Shown one piece after another: positions 16,927-25,953 of a stretch of DNA of 64,000 nt. Position 1 is the first letter of the stretch, and the number at the start of each line of letters is the position of its first letter. The translations under genes and the position numbers were made by a program. A model generated the notes under the pieces. It had not been told where the DNA came from. It saw only the letters and a list, made by a program, of their open reading frames with translations, and did no database searches. This DNA comes from Nocardioides lijunqiniae (GTDB lineage: Bacteria > Actinomycetota > Actinomycetes > Propionibacteriales > Nocardioidaceae): positions 1 through 64,000 of the forward strand of contig NZ_JACJGM010000022.1 of the NCBI RefSeq assembly GCF_015024225.1, given 5' to 3'.

Positions 16927-18414
16927 ATGACTGAGCCCCGCTCGATCATCGCCGGCGTCGACGCCGACCAGCCCGACGTCAGCGCCGCCACCACGGCCGC
17001 CGCGGAGGCCTTCGCCGGCTACCGCTCCACCACCCCCGAGCAGCGCGCCGCCTTCCTCGAGGCGGTCGCCGGCGAGATCGAGGCCGACAAGGACGCGATC
17101 ATCGAGGCGGCCGTGGCCGAGAGCCACCTGCCCGTGCCCCGGATCACCGGCGAGGTCGGTCGCACCACCGGGCAGCTGCGCCTCTTCGCGGGCGTCGTCC
17201 GTCGCGGCGACCACCTCGGCGTGCGCATCGACCCCGCGCTGCCCGACCGCGCACCGCTGCCCCGCTCCGACATCCGCCAGCGCCAGGTGCCGCTGGGTCC
17301 GGTGGCGGTCTTCGGCGCCAGCAACTTCCCGCTCGCGTTCTCCACCGCCGGCGGCGACACCGCCTCGGCGCTGGCCGCGGGCTGCCCCGTGGTGGTCAAG
17401 GGCCACCCGGCCCACCCGATGGCCGGCTACCTCGTGGCCCAGGCCGTCGGCCGCGCCGTCGCCTCCTGCGGCCTGCCGGCCGGCACCTTCTCCTTCCTCC
17501 TCGGCCCCGGCTACGAGCTGGGCGAGGCGCTGGTCACCGACCCGCGCATCAAGGCCGTCGGCTTCACCGGCTCCCGCGGTGGCGGGCTCGCGCTCGTCGC
17601 GGCCGCGGCCGCCCGTCCCGAGCCGATCCCGGTCTACGCCGAGATGTCCTCGATCAACCCCGTCGTCGTCCTGCCGGGCGCGCTCGGCGGCGACGTCACC
17701 GCTCTCGCGACGGCGTACGTCGGCTCCCTCACGCTGGGTGCCGGCCAGTTCTGCACCAACCCCGGCCTGCTCTTCCTGCCCACCGGCCCGGAGGGCGACG
17801 CGTTCCTCGCGGCCGCCGGCGAGGCCGTGGCGAAGGCGAGCGGCGCGGTCATGCTCACCCCGGGCATCGCCGAGGCCTACCGCTCCGGCACCGACGCCCT
17901 GCGCACCGCCGGCGGCGTGCGCGTCGTCGCCCAGGGCGACGAGGCCGGGACCGACGCCCCCGCCCCGCAGCTCGTGGAGGCCACGACGCTCGACGGGCCG
18001 GTCATCGACGAGGTGTTCGGCTACTCCGGTGTGGTCGTCCGCTTCGACGACGCGGCCGACCTGATCCCTCACCTGGAGCGGCTCGAGGGCCAGCTCACGG
18101 CCACGATCCACGCGACCGACGCCGACGCCGAGGCGGCCCGCGCGCTGCTGCCGGTGCTCGAGCTCAAGGTCGGCCGGATCCTCTTCAACGGCTGGCCGAC
18201 CGGCGTCGAGGTGGGCCACGCGATGGTGCACGGCGGCCCGTTCCCGGCGACGTCCGACTCGCGCACCACCTCGGTGGGCAGCCTGGCGATCGAGCGCTTC
18301 CAGCGCCCGGTGGCCTACCAGGACGTGCCCGCGTCGGTGCTGCCCGAGCCCGTGCGCGACGACAACCCGTGGGGCCTGGCGCGCCTGGTCGACGGCGACC
18401 TCCAGCTGCCATGA
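16927..18414 (+). CDS. 2-oxoglutarate-semialdehyde-type aldehyde dehydrogenase (NADP+)
   Basis: The 495-residue enzyme belongs to the aldehyde dehydrogenase superfamily branch that oxidises 2-oxoglutarate semialdehyde to 2-oxoglutarate in aldarate and pentose oxidation. Visible are [16 protein letters not shown], the cofactor-binding Lys in [18 protein letters not shown], the general-base Glu in [13 protein letters not shown] and the nucleophile Cys in [10 protein letters not shown]. It follows kdgD by 32 bases and finishes the pathway into the citric-acid cycle. The following glucarate dehydratase start overlaps its stop. Confidence 0.9.
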   Translation: MTEPRSIIAGVDADQPDVSAATTAAAEAFAGYRSTTPEQRAAFLEAVAGEIEADKDAIIEAAVAESHLPVPRITGEVGRTTGQLRLFAGVVRRGDHLGVRIDPALPDRAPLPRSDIRQRQVPLGPVAVFGASNFPLAFSTAGGDTASALAAGCPVVVKGHPAHPMAGYLVAQAVGRAVASCGLPAGTFSFLLGPGYELGEALVTDPRIKAVGFTGSRGGGLALVAAAAARPEPIPVYAEMSSINPVVVLPGALGGDVTALATAYVGSLTLGAGQFCTNPGLLFLPTGPEGDAFLAAAGEAVAKASGAVMLTPGIAEAYRSGTDALRTAGGVRVVAQGDEAGTDAPAPQLVEATTLDGPVIDEVFGYSGVVVRFDDAADLIPHLERLEGQLTATIHATDADAEAARALLPVLELKVGRILFNGWPTGVEVGHAMVHGGPFPATSDSRTTSVGSLAIERFQRPVAYQDVPASVLPEPVRDDNPWGLARLVDGDLQLP

Positions 18415-19736
18415 CCGTGACGATCGCGCAGGTCGAGGTCGTCCCGGTCGCGGGACACGACTCGATGCTGCTCAACCTGAGCGGGGCGCACGCGCCGTAC
18501 TTCACCCGCAACCTCGTGATCGTCACCGACAGCGAGGGCCGCGAGGGGCTGGGCGAGGTGCCCGGCGGCGAGGCGATCCGGGCGACCGTCGCCGACGCGG
18601 CCGAGCTGATCGTCGGCCGGCCGGTGGCGACGTACCGGTCGCTGCTGCGCGAGATCGCCCGGCGCTTCGCCGACCGCGACTCCGGCGGACGCGGGCTGCA
18701 GACCTTTGACCTGCGCACCACGGTGCACGCCGTCACCGCCGTGGAGTCGGCGCTGCTCGACCTGGCCGGCCAGGAGCAGGGCGTGCCGGTGGCCGAGCTG
18801 CTCGGCGACGGCCAGCAGCGCACCCACGTGCCGATGCTGGGCTACCTCTTCTACGTCGGCGACCCCGACGCGACCGACCTGCCCTACCTGCGCGAGCCCG
18901 ACGGCGCCGACGACTGGGAGCGGCTGCGGCGCGAGCAGGCGCTCACCCCCGAGGCGGTCGTCCGTCTGGCCGAGGCCACGCAGGAGCGCTACGGCTTCAC
19001 CGACTTCAAGCTCAAGGGCGGCGTGCTGCCCGGCGAGGAGGAGGTCGCGGCGGTCACGGCGCTGCACGAGCGCTTCCCGGACGCGCGGATCACGCTGGAC
19101 CCCAACGGCGGCTGGCTGCTCGCCGACGCCGTGCGGCTGCTGAAGGGCCAGGACCACGTCCTGGCCTACGCCGAGGACCCGTGCGGCGCCGAGGGCGGCT
19201 ACTCCGGGCGCGAGGTGATGGCGGAGTTCAAGCGGGCCACGGGCCTGCGGACCGCCACCAACATGATCGCCACCGACTGGCGCCAGCTGGCGCACGCGAT
19301 CCGCACGGACGCCGTCGACATCCCGCTCGCGGACCCGCACTTCTGGACGATGGCGGGCTCGGTGCGCGTCGCGCAGCTCTGCCACGACTTCGGCCTCACC
19401 TGGGGCTCGCACTCCAACAACCACTTCGACGTCTCCCTGGCGATGTTCACCCAGGTCGGCGCGGCCGCTCCCGGCGAGATCACCGCCCTGGACACGCACT
19501 GGATCTGGCAGGACGGCCAGGGCCTCACCCAGGAGCCGCCGCAGATCCGCGACGGTGCGATCGAGGTGCCGACGACGCCGGGCCTCGGCGTCCGCCTCGA
19601 CCGCGACAAGGTCGCCGCCGCGCACGAGCTCTACCGCGAGCACGGGCTCGGGGCGCGCGACGACGGGATCGCGATGCAGTACCTCGTGCCGGGCTGGAGC
19701 TTCGACCCCAAGCTCCCCTGCCTCGTGCGCGCATGA
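18411..19736 (+). CDS. gudD: Glucarate dehydratase
   Basis: This 441-residue enolase-superfamily protein matches glucarate dehydratase closely. It has [19 protein letters not shown] near the N-terminus, [18 protein letters not shown], the KxK base in [10 protein letters not shown], metal ligands in TLDPNGGW and YAEDPCG, the Asn in TATNMIATD, and the second base in [12 protein letters not shown]. It dehydrates D-glucarate (and L-idarate) to 5-dehydro-4-deoxyglucarate. It is translationally coupled to the genes on either side. The paralogue at 10030 is shorter and less canonical. Confidence 0.92.
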   Translation: MTVTIAQVEVVPVAGHDSMLLNLSGAHAPYFTRNLVIVTDSEGREGLGEVPGGEAIRATVADAAELIVGRPVATYRSLLREIARRFADRDSGGRGLQTFDLRTTVHAVTAVESALLDLAGQEQGVPVAELLGDGQQRTHVPMLGYLFYVGDPDATDLPYLREPDGADDWERLRREQALTPEAVVRLAEATQERYGFTDFKLKGGVLPGEEEVAAVTALHERFPDARITLDPNGGWLLADAVRLLKGQDHVLAYAEDPCGAEGGYSGREVMAEFKRATGLRTATNMIATDWRQLAHAIRTDAVDIPLADPHFWTMAGSVRVAQLCHDFGLTWGSHSNNHFDVSLAMFTQVGAAAPGEITALDTHWIWQDGQGLTQEPPQIRDGAIEVPTTPGLGVRLDRDKVAAAHELYREHGLGARDDGIAMQYLVPGWSFDPKLPCLVRA

Positions 19737-20701
19737 CGCGCGTGCTGCAGGTCGGCGCGCTCAAGCCCGCCCTGGCCGAGCAGCTCGTGGCGACGTACGA
19801 CGCCGACGTGCTGCCCACGGACGACGCCGCGCGCGACGCCTACCTCGCCGAGCACGGCGAGCAGGTGACCGCGGTCGTCACCTCGGGCCGGTTCGGCGTC
19901 GACCGGGCGCTGATGGAGCGGCTGCCGGGCCTGACCGCGATCGTGAGCTTCGGCGTCGGCTACGACACGACCGACGTCGCCGCGGCCATGGAGCGCGGGG
20001 TCGCGGTGTCGCACACGCCCGACGTGCTGACCGACTGCGTCGCCGACACCGCCGTGGGGCTGGCGATCGACGTCATGCGCGGGCTGCCGGCCGCCGACCG
20101 GTACGTGCGCCGGGGCGCGTGGCCCACCGGCGGCGACTACCCCCTGACCCGGCGGGTCTCCGGCGCGCGCGTCGGCATCCTCGGCCTCGGCCGCATCGGG
20201 ATCGCGATCGCGAAGCGGCTCGAGGGCTTCGGCTGCGAGATCAGCTACCACTCCCGGCACCGGGTCGACGGCTCGCCGTACGACTACGCGCTGACGCCGG
20301 TCGCGCTCGCCGAGGCCGTCGACCTGCTCGTGGTGGCCACCTCCGGCGGGCCGGCGTCCACGCACCTGGTCGACCGCGACGTGCTGGAGGCCCTGGGCAG
20401 CGACGGGTTCCTGGTCAACGTCGCCCGCGGATCGGTCGTCGACGAGAATGCTCTCGTGGACCTTCTCCTCTCCGGCGGTCTGGCCGGCGCCGGGCTCGAC
20501 GTCTTCGCCGACGAGCCACACGTCCCCCAGGCCCTGCTCGACCTGGACAACGTGGTGCTGCTGCCGCACCTGGCCAGCGGCACCGTCGAGACCCGGGCCG
20601 CGATGGTGCGGCTCACGCTCGACAACCTCGAGAGCTGGCTGGCGCGCGGGGAGCTCCTCACCCCCGTGCCCGAGCTGCTCGCCTCCTCCGCCCGCGGGTG
20701 A
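19733..20701 (+). CDS. D-isomer-specific 2-hydroxyacid dehydrogenase
   Basis: The 322-residue protein has the NAD(P)-binding Rossmann motif [17 protein letters not shown] near 145-165 and the catalytic triad of the family: Arg in [13 protein letters not shown], Glu in [10 protein letters not shown] and His in LLPHLASGT. It is closest in layout to glyoxylate/hydroxypyruvate reductases. Within the operon it may reduce a 2-oxoacid arising from aldarate breakdown (glyoxylate, hydroxypyruvate or tartronate semialdehyde type), but the substrate is not decided. It overlaps gudD and the TSUP gene by 4 bases each. Confidence 0.85.
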   Translation: MTRVLQVGALKPALAEQLVATYDADVLPTDDAARDAYLAEHGEQVTAVVTSGRFGVDRALMERLPGLTAIVSFGVGYDTTDVAAAMERGVAVSHTPDVLTDCVADTAVGLAIDVMRGLPAADRYVRRGAWPTGGDYPLTRRVSGARVGILGLGRIGIAIAKRLEGFGCEISYHSRHRVDGSPYDYALTPVALAEAVDLLVVATSGGPASTHLVDRDVLEALGSDGFLVNVARGSVVDENALVDLLLSGGLAGAGLDVFADEPHVPQALLDLDNVVLLPHLASGTVETRAAMVRLTLDNLESWLARGELLTPVPELLASSARG

Positions 20702-21453
20702 GCACCGGCGAGGCGCTGCTCGTCGCGCTCGCCGGGGTCGGGGCCGGACTCACGGGGTCGGTCGCGGGGCTGGCGTCGCTGATCAGCTATCCCGCGCTGC
20801 TGGCCACCGGGCTGCCGCCGCTGGCCGCCAACGTCACCAACACGACGTCCATGCTCGGCAACGCGGTCGGCACCACGATCGGCTCACGACGCGAGCTGGT
20901 CGGGCAGTGGCGGCGCCTGCGCACGCTGATGGTCCTGTGCGGCGCCGGCGGCTCGGTGGGCGCCACATTGCTGCTGGTCACGGACCCGTCGGTCTTCGAG
21001 GCGGTCGTGCCGTGGCTGGTCGCGCTGGGAGCGCTGCTGCTGCTCCTCGGCGACCGGCTGCGGGCCTGGTCGCTCGCCCGGCGCCGGGAGCCGACGACCG
21101 CCAGCCGCTGGCGCGGCCACCTCGTGGTCGCCTCGATCGGCGTCTACGGCGGCTACTTCGGCGCGGGCGCCGGCATCATCATGCTGGCCGCGCTGGCCCT
21201 GCGCACCACCGAGCCGCTGGCGGTCACCAATGCGGTCAAGAACGTCACGACCAGCACCGCCAACCTGGTCGCCGCGCTCGCCTACATGGTCGTCGCGCCC
21301 GTCGACTGGGCCGCCGCGGCCGCCCTCGCCAGCGGGTCGCTGGTCGGCGGCTGGATCGGCCCGCAGCTCGTGCGGGTGCTCCCCGAGAAGCCGCTGCGGA
21401 TCGGCATCGGGCTGGCCGGCCTCGGGCTGGCGGCGTACCTGCTCCTCGCCTGA
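20698..21453 (+). CDS. TSUP-family (TauE/SafE) membrane transporter
   Basis: A 251-residue protein with about eight TM segments and the internal duplication of TauE/SafE permeases: GAGLTGSVAGLASLISYPALLATGLPP in the first half and YGGYFGAGAGIIMLAALAL plus TNAVKNVTTSTANL in the second. Family members export sulfite, sulfoacetate or other small anions. The GTG start at 20698 overlaps the dehydrogenase stop. In this operon it could export or import an organic acid. Substrate unknown. Confidence 0.85.
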   Translation: MSTGEALLVALAGVGAGLTGSVAGLASLISYPALLATGLPPLAANVTNTTSMLGNAVGTTIGSRRELVGQWRRLRTLMVLCGAGGSVGATLLLVTDPSVFEAVVPWLVALGALLLLLGDRLRAWSLARRREPTTASRWRGHLVVASIGVYGGYFGAGAGIIMLAALALRTTEPLAVTNAVKNVTTSTANLVAALAYMVVAPVDWAAAAALASGSLVGGWIGPQLVRVLPEKPLRIGIGLAGLGLAAYLLLA

Positions 21454-21459
21454 GCCGCC

Positions 21460-21471
21460 TGACAATTGTCA
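21460..21471. promoter_or_regulatory. Perfect 12-bp palindrome before the ABC exporter operon
   Basis: TGACAATTGTCA is a perfect palindrome, AT-rich against its surroundings, 60 bases before the ATG of the ABC ATPase. The operon ends with a NarL-type response regulator, and this is the natural candidate for its binding site. Confidence 0.5.
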
Positions 21472-21530
21472 CGCCGGACCCGTGACGCTCGGGCGAGGCG
21501 ACGGGGCACCGCCGCGACGACGCTGGAGGC

Positions 21531-22475
21531 ATGACCACCACCCTCGCCGGCGACGTCCGGCCCCCCGCCCTCGAGCCCCGCCCCGCGGCCCTGCTCCTGT
21601 CCGGCGTCACCCGCAGCTTCGGCGACGTCCACGCCGTGCGCGGCATCGACCTGCGCATCGAGCCGGGCGAGGTCGTCGCCTTCCTCGGCCCCAACGGCGC
21701 GGGCAAGACCACCACGCTCGACATGGTGCTCGGCCTCGGCCGGCCCACCAGCGGCACCGTCGAGGTCCTCGGACTCGAGCCCCGGGAGGCGGTCGCCCGC
21801 GGCCTCGTCTCGGCGGTCATGCAGTCCGGCGGCCTGCTGCAGGACCTGACCGTGCGCGAGACCGTCCACTACGTCGCCAGCCTGTTCCCCCACGCCCGGC
21901 CGGTCGACGCCGTGATGGAGGACGCCGGCATCACCCGGATCGCCGGCCGCGTCGTCGCCGCCTGCTCGGGCGGGGAGCAGCAGCGGCTGCGCGTGGCGCT
22001 CGCCCTGCTGCCCGACCCGGCCCTCCTCCTGCTCGACGAGCCCACCACCGGCATGGATGTCGAGGCGCGGCGCTCCTTCTGGTCGACCGTGCGCCGCGAC
22101 GCCGCGCAGGGCCGCACGGTCGTCTTCGCCACGCACTACCTCGAGGAGGCCGACCAGTACGCCGACCGGATCGTGCTCGTCGCCCAGGGCCGGATCGTGG
22201 CCGACGGCACCAGCGCCGAGGTGCGCGCGCTGGCGTCCGGGCGCATCGTCCGCGCCACCCTGCCGGCGCCGTCGCCCGCCGTGCTCGCCTCGCTCCACGA
22301 CCTGCCCGGCGTCGACTCGGTGGAGGTCCGCGGCGAGCACGTGATCGTCCACGCCGACGACAGCGACGCCGTCGCCCGCCACCTGCTCACCCACACCCCC
22401 GCCCGCGACCTCGAGATCACCGCGCGTGGCCTCGAGGACGCCTTCCTCACCCTCACCCAGGAGCGTCCCGCATGA
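21531..22475 (+). CDS. ABC exporter ATP-binding protein (DrrA-like)
   Basis: The 314-residue protein carries one nucleotide-binding domain: Walker A GPNGAGKTT near residue 53, Q-loop MQSGGL, signature SGGEQQRLRVA, Walker B LLLLDEPTTGMD and switch His in FATHYLEEAD. The C-terminal 80 residues resemble the DrrA-type extension. It pairs with the permease whose ATG overlaps its stop. Such two-gene exporters followed by a two-component system commonly give lipid, peptide or drug efflux. Confidence 0.92.
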   Translation: MTTTLAGDVRPPALEPRPAALLLSGVTRSFGDVHAVRGIDLRIEPGEVVAFLGPNGAGKTTTLDMVLGLGRPTSGTVEVLGLEPREAVARGLVSAVMQSGGLLQDLTVRETVHYVASLFPHARPVDAVMEDAGITRIAGRVVAACSGGEQQRLRVALALLPDPALLLLDEPTTGMDVEARRSFWSTVRRDAAQGRTVVFATHYLEEADQYADRIVLVAQGRIVADGTSAEVRALASGRIVRATLPAPSPAVLASLHDLPGVDSVEVRGEHVIVHADDSDAVARHLLTHTPARDLEITARGLEDAFLTLTQERPA

Positions 22476-23254
22476 GCACCACCACCAGCCCCACGACCGG
22501 CCGCCGCGTGCCGCCGCTCGGCGGCTTCAACCCCACCGTGCTCGGCCTGGAGCTGCGACGGATGCTGCGCAACCGGCGCACGCTCTTCTTCAGCCTGGTC
22601 TTCCCGGCGGCGCTGTTCCTCTCCTTCGGCACCCAGTCCGACTGGGACCACAGCGTCGGCAACGGCAACGTCGCCGCCTACGTCCTGGTCTCCATGGCGC
22701 TCTACGGCGCCGCGCTGATCGCCGCGTCCAGCGGCGCCTCGGTCGGCGCGGAGCGCGCCCTCGGCTGGTCGCGCCAGCTGCGGCTGACGCCATTGCACCC
22801 GGCGGCGTACGTCGTGACGAAGACGCTGGTCGCACTGGCTCTGGGCGCGGTGGCCATCACGACGGTCAACCTCGTGGGCGTGGTGCAGGGCAAGCCGTTG
22901 ATGGCGGTCGGCACCTGGCTCGCCTGCGGGGCGCTGACCCTGCTGTGCGTGCTGGTGTTCGCGGCGCTCGGCGTCTTCGTCGGCTACCTGATGCCGGGTG
23001 AGAACGCCATGCAGGTCCTCGGCCCCGGCCTGGCGATCCTGGCCTTCCTCGGCAACGTGTTCATCCCCATGGACGAGAGCTCGCTGGTCTACCGGATCGC
23101 GGAGTGGACCCCGATGTTCGGCGTCGCGGAGATCAGCCGCGCCCCGCTGACGGGCGACCTGGCCTGGGGCGCGGTGCCCAACGCGGTCGGCTGGCTGGTG
23201 GTCTTCGTGGCCGGGGCGGCGTGGCGGATGAGCCGCGACACCGCACGGGTCTGA
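22472..23254 (+). CDS. ABC-2 type exporter permease
   Basis: The 260-residue protein has six predicted TM segments of the ABC2_membrane type. A polar N-terminus is followed by ELRRMLRNRRTLFFSLVFPAALFLSFG with TM1, then an AERALGWSRQLRLTPLHPAAYVVTK cytoplasmic loop that is characteristic of DrrB-like permeases, and a final TM ending in MSRDTARV. It is the membrane partner of the upstream ATPase. Confidence 0.9.
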   Translation: MSTTTSPTTGRRVPPLGGFNPTVLGLELRRMLRNRRTLFFSLVFPAALFLSFGTQSDWDHSVGNGNVAAYVLVSMALYGAALIAASSGASVGAERALGWSRQLRLTPLHPAAYVVTKTLVALALGAVAITTVNLVGVVQGKPLMAVGTWLACGALTLLCVLVFAALGVFVGYLMPGENAMQVLGPGLAILAFLGNVFIPMDESSLVYRIAEWTPMFGVAEISRAPLTGDLAWGAVPNAVGWLVVFVAGAAWRMSRDTARV

Positions 23255-23265
23255 GCGGCACTACG

Positions 23266-24396
23266 GTGACGAGCGTGAGCACCGCGACCGAGCCGGCGCA
23301 GGCCGGCGCCGGCATCGGCCGGGCCGCCCCGTTCTTCGCCGGCATCTGGCTGTTCTTCCTGGTCCCGCCGCTGACCGAGGCCTGGGCCGACCGCGACGAG
23401 CTGCGGGGCGCGCTGGGCATCGCGGCCACGCTGGTCTTCGCGTCGGTCTACCTCAGCCTGTGGCTCGGCACCGGCGACGGTCGCCGGATGCGAGGACGTC
23501 CCGGGCTCCCCCGAGCGCTGGCCCACCTCGGCGTGCTGACCGCGCTGGGCGTGGCGATGGTCGCCCTGATCGGCACGTCCGGTGCCGCCAGCTCGCCCTT
23601 CATCGCGGTCAACGCGGTCATGGTGCTGCCCGTGCGCCGGGCGGCACCGGTGGTGGCCGCGCTCGTCGTCGCCGACATGGTGCTCTTCCAGGTCACCGAC
23701 TCCCGGAGCCCGACCGAGCTGGTGTTCGCCGTGCTCGCCGCCTCCGTGGCCGTGCTGGGGGTGCGCACCATCGTGTCGCGCAACCACCAGCTCCTCCAGG
23801 TCCAGGAGGAGAACGCCCGCCTCGCCGTCGACCACGAGCGCAGCCGCTTCGCCCGCGACCTGCACGACATCCTGGGCCACTCGCTGACCGTCATCACCGT
23901 CAAGGCCGAGCTCGCCGGGCGCCTGCTGCAGAGCGACTCCTCCGTGGCCACCGACCGCGCCCGAGCCGAGGTCGCCGACCTCGAGCGGCTCAGCCGCGAC
24001 GCGCTCGCCGACGTACGCCGTGCGGTGACGGGCTACCGCGACGTCACGCTCCCCGCCGAGCTGACCCGCGCCCGCATGGTGCTCGAGGCCGCCGGCATCG
24101 ACGCCGTGCTGCCCGGCTCCGTCGACGACGTGCCGACCGAGGCCCGGGAGCTCTTCGCCTGGACGGTGCGCGAGGGCGTCACCAACGTCGTGCGCCACTC
24201 CCGTGCCCGCACCTGCGAGGTGCGGCTCTCCGCCACCGGCGCGGAGGTCCGCGACGACGGGTCGGGCGACGGTTCGACCTCCGACGGCCCGGGCTCCGGG
24301 CTGCTCGGCCTGCGCGAGCGGGCCGGCGCGATCGGCGCCACGGTCGTCACCCAGCGGCTCTCCCCCGGCTTCTCGCTCCAGGTGGTGCTCGGATGA
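23266..24396 (+). CDS. Sensor histidine kinase (HisKA_3, DesK/LiaS-like)
   Basis: A protein of about 376 residues. Five or six TM segments occupy residues 15-160, with no large extracellular loop, as in sensors of membrane state. The phosphoacceptor box is DLHDILGHSLTVITVKAELAG and the ATP domain has REGVTNVVRHS and GLLGLRERAGAIGA. Two GTG codons (23266 and 23275) could start it; the longer is given. The response regulator overlaps its stop. Its job is probably to tune the ABC exporter upstream. Confidence 0.9.
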   Translation: MTSVSTATEPAQAGAGIGRAAPFFAGIWLFFLVPPLTEAWADRDELRGALGIAATLVFASVYLSLWLGTGDGRRMRGRPGLPRALAHLGVLTALGVAMVALIGTSGAASSPFIAVNAVMVLPVRRAAPVVAALVVADMVLFQVTDSRSPTELVFAVLAASVAVLGVRTIVSRNHQLLQVQEENARLAVDHERSRFARDLHDILGHSLTVITVKAELAGRLLQSDSSVATDRARAEVADLERLSRDALADVRRAVTGYRDVTLPAELTRARMVLEAAGIDAVLPGSVDDVPTEARELFAWTVREGVTNVVRHSRARTCEVRLSATGAEVRDDGSGDGSTSDGPGSGLLGLRERAGAIGATVVTQRLSPGFSLQVVLG

Positions 24397-25007
24397 GCGG
24401 GACCATCCGGCTGCTGCTCGCCGACGACCAGGCGCTCGTGCGCGGCGCCCTGTCGGCGCTGCTCGGCCTCGAGCCCGACCTCGAGGTCGTCGCCGAGGTC
24501 GGCGCCGGCGACGAGGTCGTCCCGGCCGCGCTCGAGCACCGACCCGACGTCGCCCTGCTCGACGTGGAGATGCCCCGCATGGACGGCATCGAAGCCACCG
24601 CCGCCCTGCGCGTCGCGCTGCCGACCACCCGGGTGCTCGTGGTGACGACGTTCGGCCGCCCGGGCTACCTGCGCCGCGCCATGCAGGCCGGGGCCTCCGG
24701 CTTCGTCGTCAAGGACACCCCCGCGGCGCAGCTCGCCGACGCCGTGCGCCGGGTGCACGCCGGCCTCCGCGTCGTCGACCCCGCCCTCGCGGCCGACAGC
24801 CTCGCCGCCGGGGAGTCGCCGCTCAGCAACCGCGAGGCCGAGGTGCTGCGGGCCTCGCGCGGCGGAGCGCCCGTGGCGGCCGTCGCCCGCCAGCTCCACC
24901 TCTCCGAGGGCACCGTCCGCAACCACCTGTCCGCGGCGATCGGCAAGACGCTCGCCGCCAACCGCACCGAGGCCGTCCGCATCGCCGACGACAACGGCTG
25001 GCTCTGA
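24393..25007 (+). CDS. Response regulator, NarL/FixJ family
   Basis: The 204-residue protein has a receiver domain with DDQALVRG, the phosphoacceptor Asp in VALLDVEMPRMDG near residue 56, and FVVKDTPA. The LuxR-type helix-turn-helix is at about 138-200 (LSNREAEVLRAS, LSEGTVRNHLSAAIGK). It closes the exporter/two-component operon and ends 4 bases from the convergent HMG-CoA-lyase-like gene. A perfect palindrome at 21460 is its likely target. Confidence 0.92.
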   Translation: MSGTIRLLLADDQALVRGALSALLGLEPDLEVVAEVGAGDEVVPAALEHRPDVALLDVEMPRMDGIEATAALRVALPTTRVLVVTTFGRPGYLRRAMQAGASGFVVKDTPAAQLADAVRRVHAGLRVVDPALAADSLAAGESPLSNREAEVLRASRGGAPVAAVARQLHLSEGTVRNHLSAAIGKTLAANRTEAVRIADDNGWL

Positions 25008-25011
25008 GCGC

Positions 25012-25953
25012 TCAGGCCAGCGCGGCGGCCACCCGTGAGCGCGGACGGCCGAGCAGGTCGCACATCCGACGGCCGACGGCCACGACCGCAGGCAGGTCGA
25101 CGCCGGTCTCGATGCCGAGGCCGGCCAGCATCCACAGCAGGTCCTCGGTGGCGAGGTTGCCGGTGGCGGACCCGGCGAAGGGGCAGCCGCCGAGGCCGCC
25201 CGCGGAGGAGTCGAAGCAGGTGACGCCGGCGTGCAGCCCGGCGTGGACGTTGGCGAGGGCCTGCCCGTAGGTGTCGTGGAAGTGCAGCGCCAGCAGGTCG
25301 GCGCCGACCCCGGCCGAGGCATGCGCCTCGACCAGCCGGCCGACCTGGCCGGCGGTGCCGACCCCGATCGTGTCGCCGAGCGACACCTCGTGGACCCCGG
25401 CGTCGACCAAGGCCCGCGACACGTCGGCGACGGTCTCGGCCGCGACGGCTCCCTCCCACGGGTCGCCGAAGCACATCGAGACGTAGCCCCGCACCGTCAG
25501 CCCCTCCGCGAGCGCCGACTGCGTGACCCGCTGGGCCGCCTCGAGCGCCTCGTCGCGTCCGGCGTTGAGGTTGCGGCGGGCGAACGTCTCGGTGGCGCTG
25601 ACGAACACCGCCACCGACCGGGCGCCCGACGCCAGCGCCCGGTCGAGACCTCGCTGGTTCGGCACCAGCACCGGGTACGCCGTGAGGTCGTCGCCCAGAC
25701 CGGCCAGCACCTCCGCCGCGTCGGCGAGCTGCGGCACCCAGGTGGGCGAGACGAAGCTGGTGGCCTCGACGAGGGACAGGCCCGCGGCCCGCAGGTCCAG
25801 GACGAGCTGGACCTTCGTGGCGGTCGGGACCAGCCCGGACTCGGCCTGGAGGCCGTCGCGGGCTCCGACCTCGTAGACGTTCACCCGCTCGGGGAGGCCG
25901 GGCTCGCGCTGGACGTGCGGGCCTCGGGTGCTGGAGTCGCTCACGCCGTTCAC
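25012..25953 (-). CDS. Hydroxymethylglutaryl-CoA lyase-family enzyme
   Basis: The 313-residue HMGL-like TIM barrel should cleave a 3-hydroxy-3-methylacyl-CoA to acetyl-CoA (or pyruvate) plus a ketoacid. It has the catalytic RDGLQ, VEATSFVSP, metal ligands in HFHDTYGQAL and the complete active-site loop SAGGLGGCPFAGSATGN with the catalytic Cys. GTG 25953 overlaps the stop of the permease before it; another GTG at 25944 is possible. As the last gene of an operon with a CaiB-type CoA transferase and alcohol/aldehyde dehydrogenases, HMG-CoA is a likely substrate. Citramalyl-CoA is an alternative. Confidence 0.9.
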   Translation of the reverse strand: MNGVSDSSTRGPHVQREPGLPERVNVYEVGARDGLQAESGLVPTATKVQLVLDLRAAGLSLVEATSFVSPTWVPQLADAAEVLAGLGDDLTAYPVLVPNQRGLDRALASGARSVAVFVSATETFARRNLNAGRDEALEAAQRVTQSALAEGLTVRGYVSMCFGDPWEGAVAAETVADVSRALVDAGVHEVSLGDTIGVGTAGQVGRLVEAHASAGVGADLLALHFHDTYGQALANVHAGLHAGVTCFDSSAGGLGGCPFAGSATGNLATEDLLWMLAGLGIETGVDLPAVVAVGRRMCDLLGRPRSRVAAALA

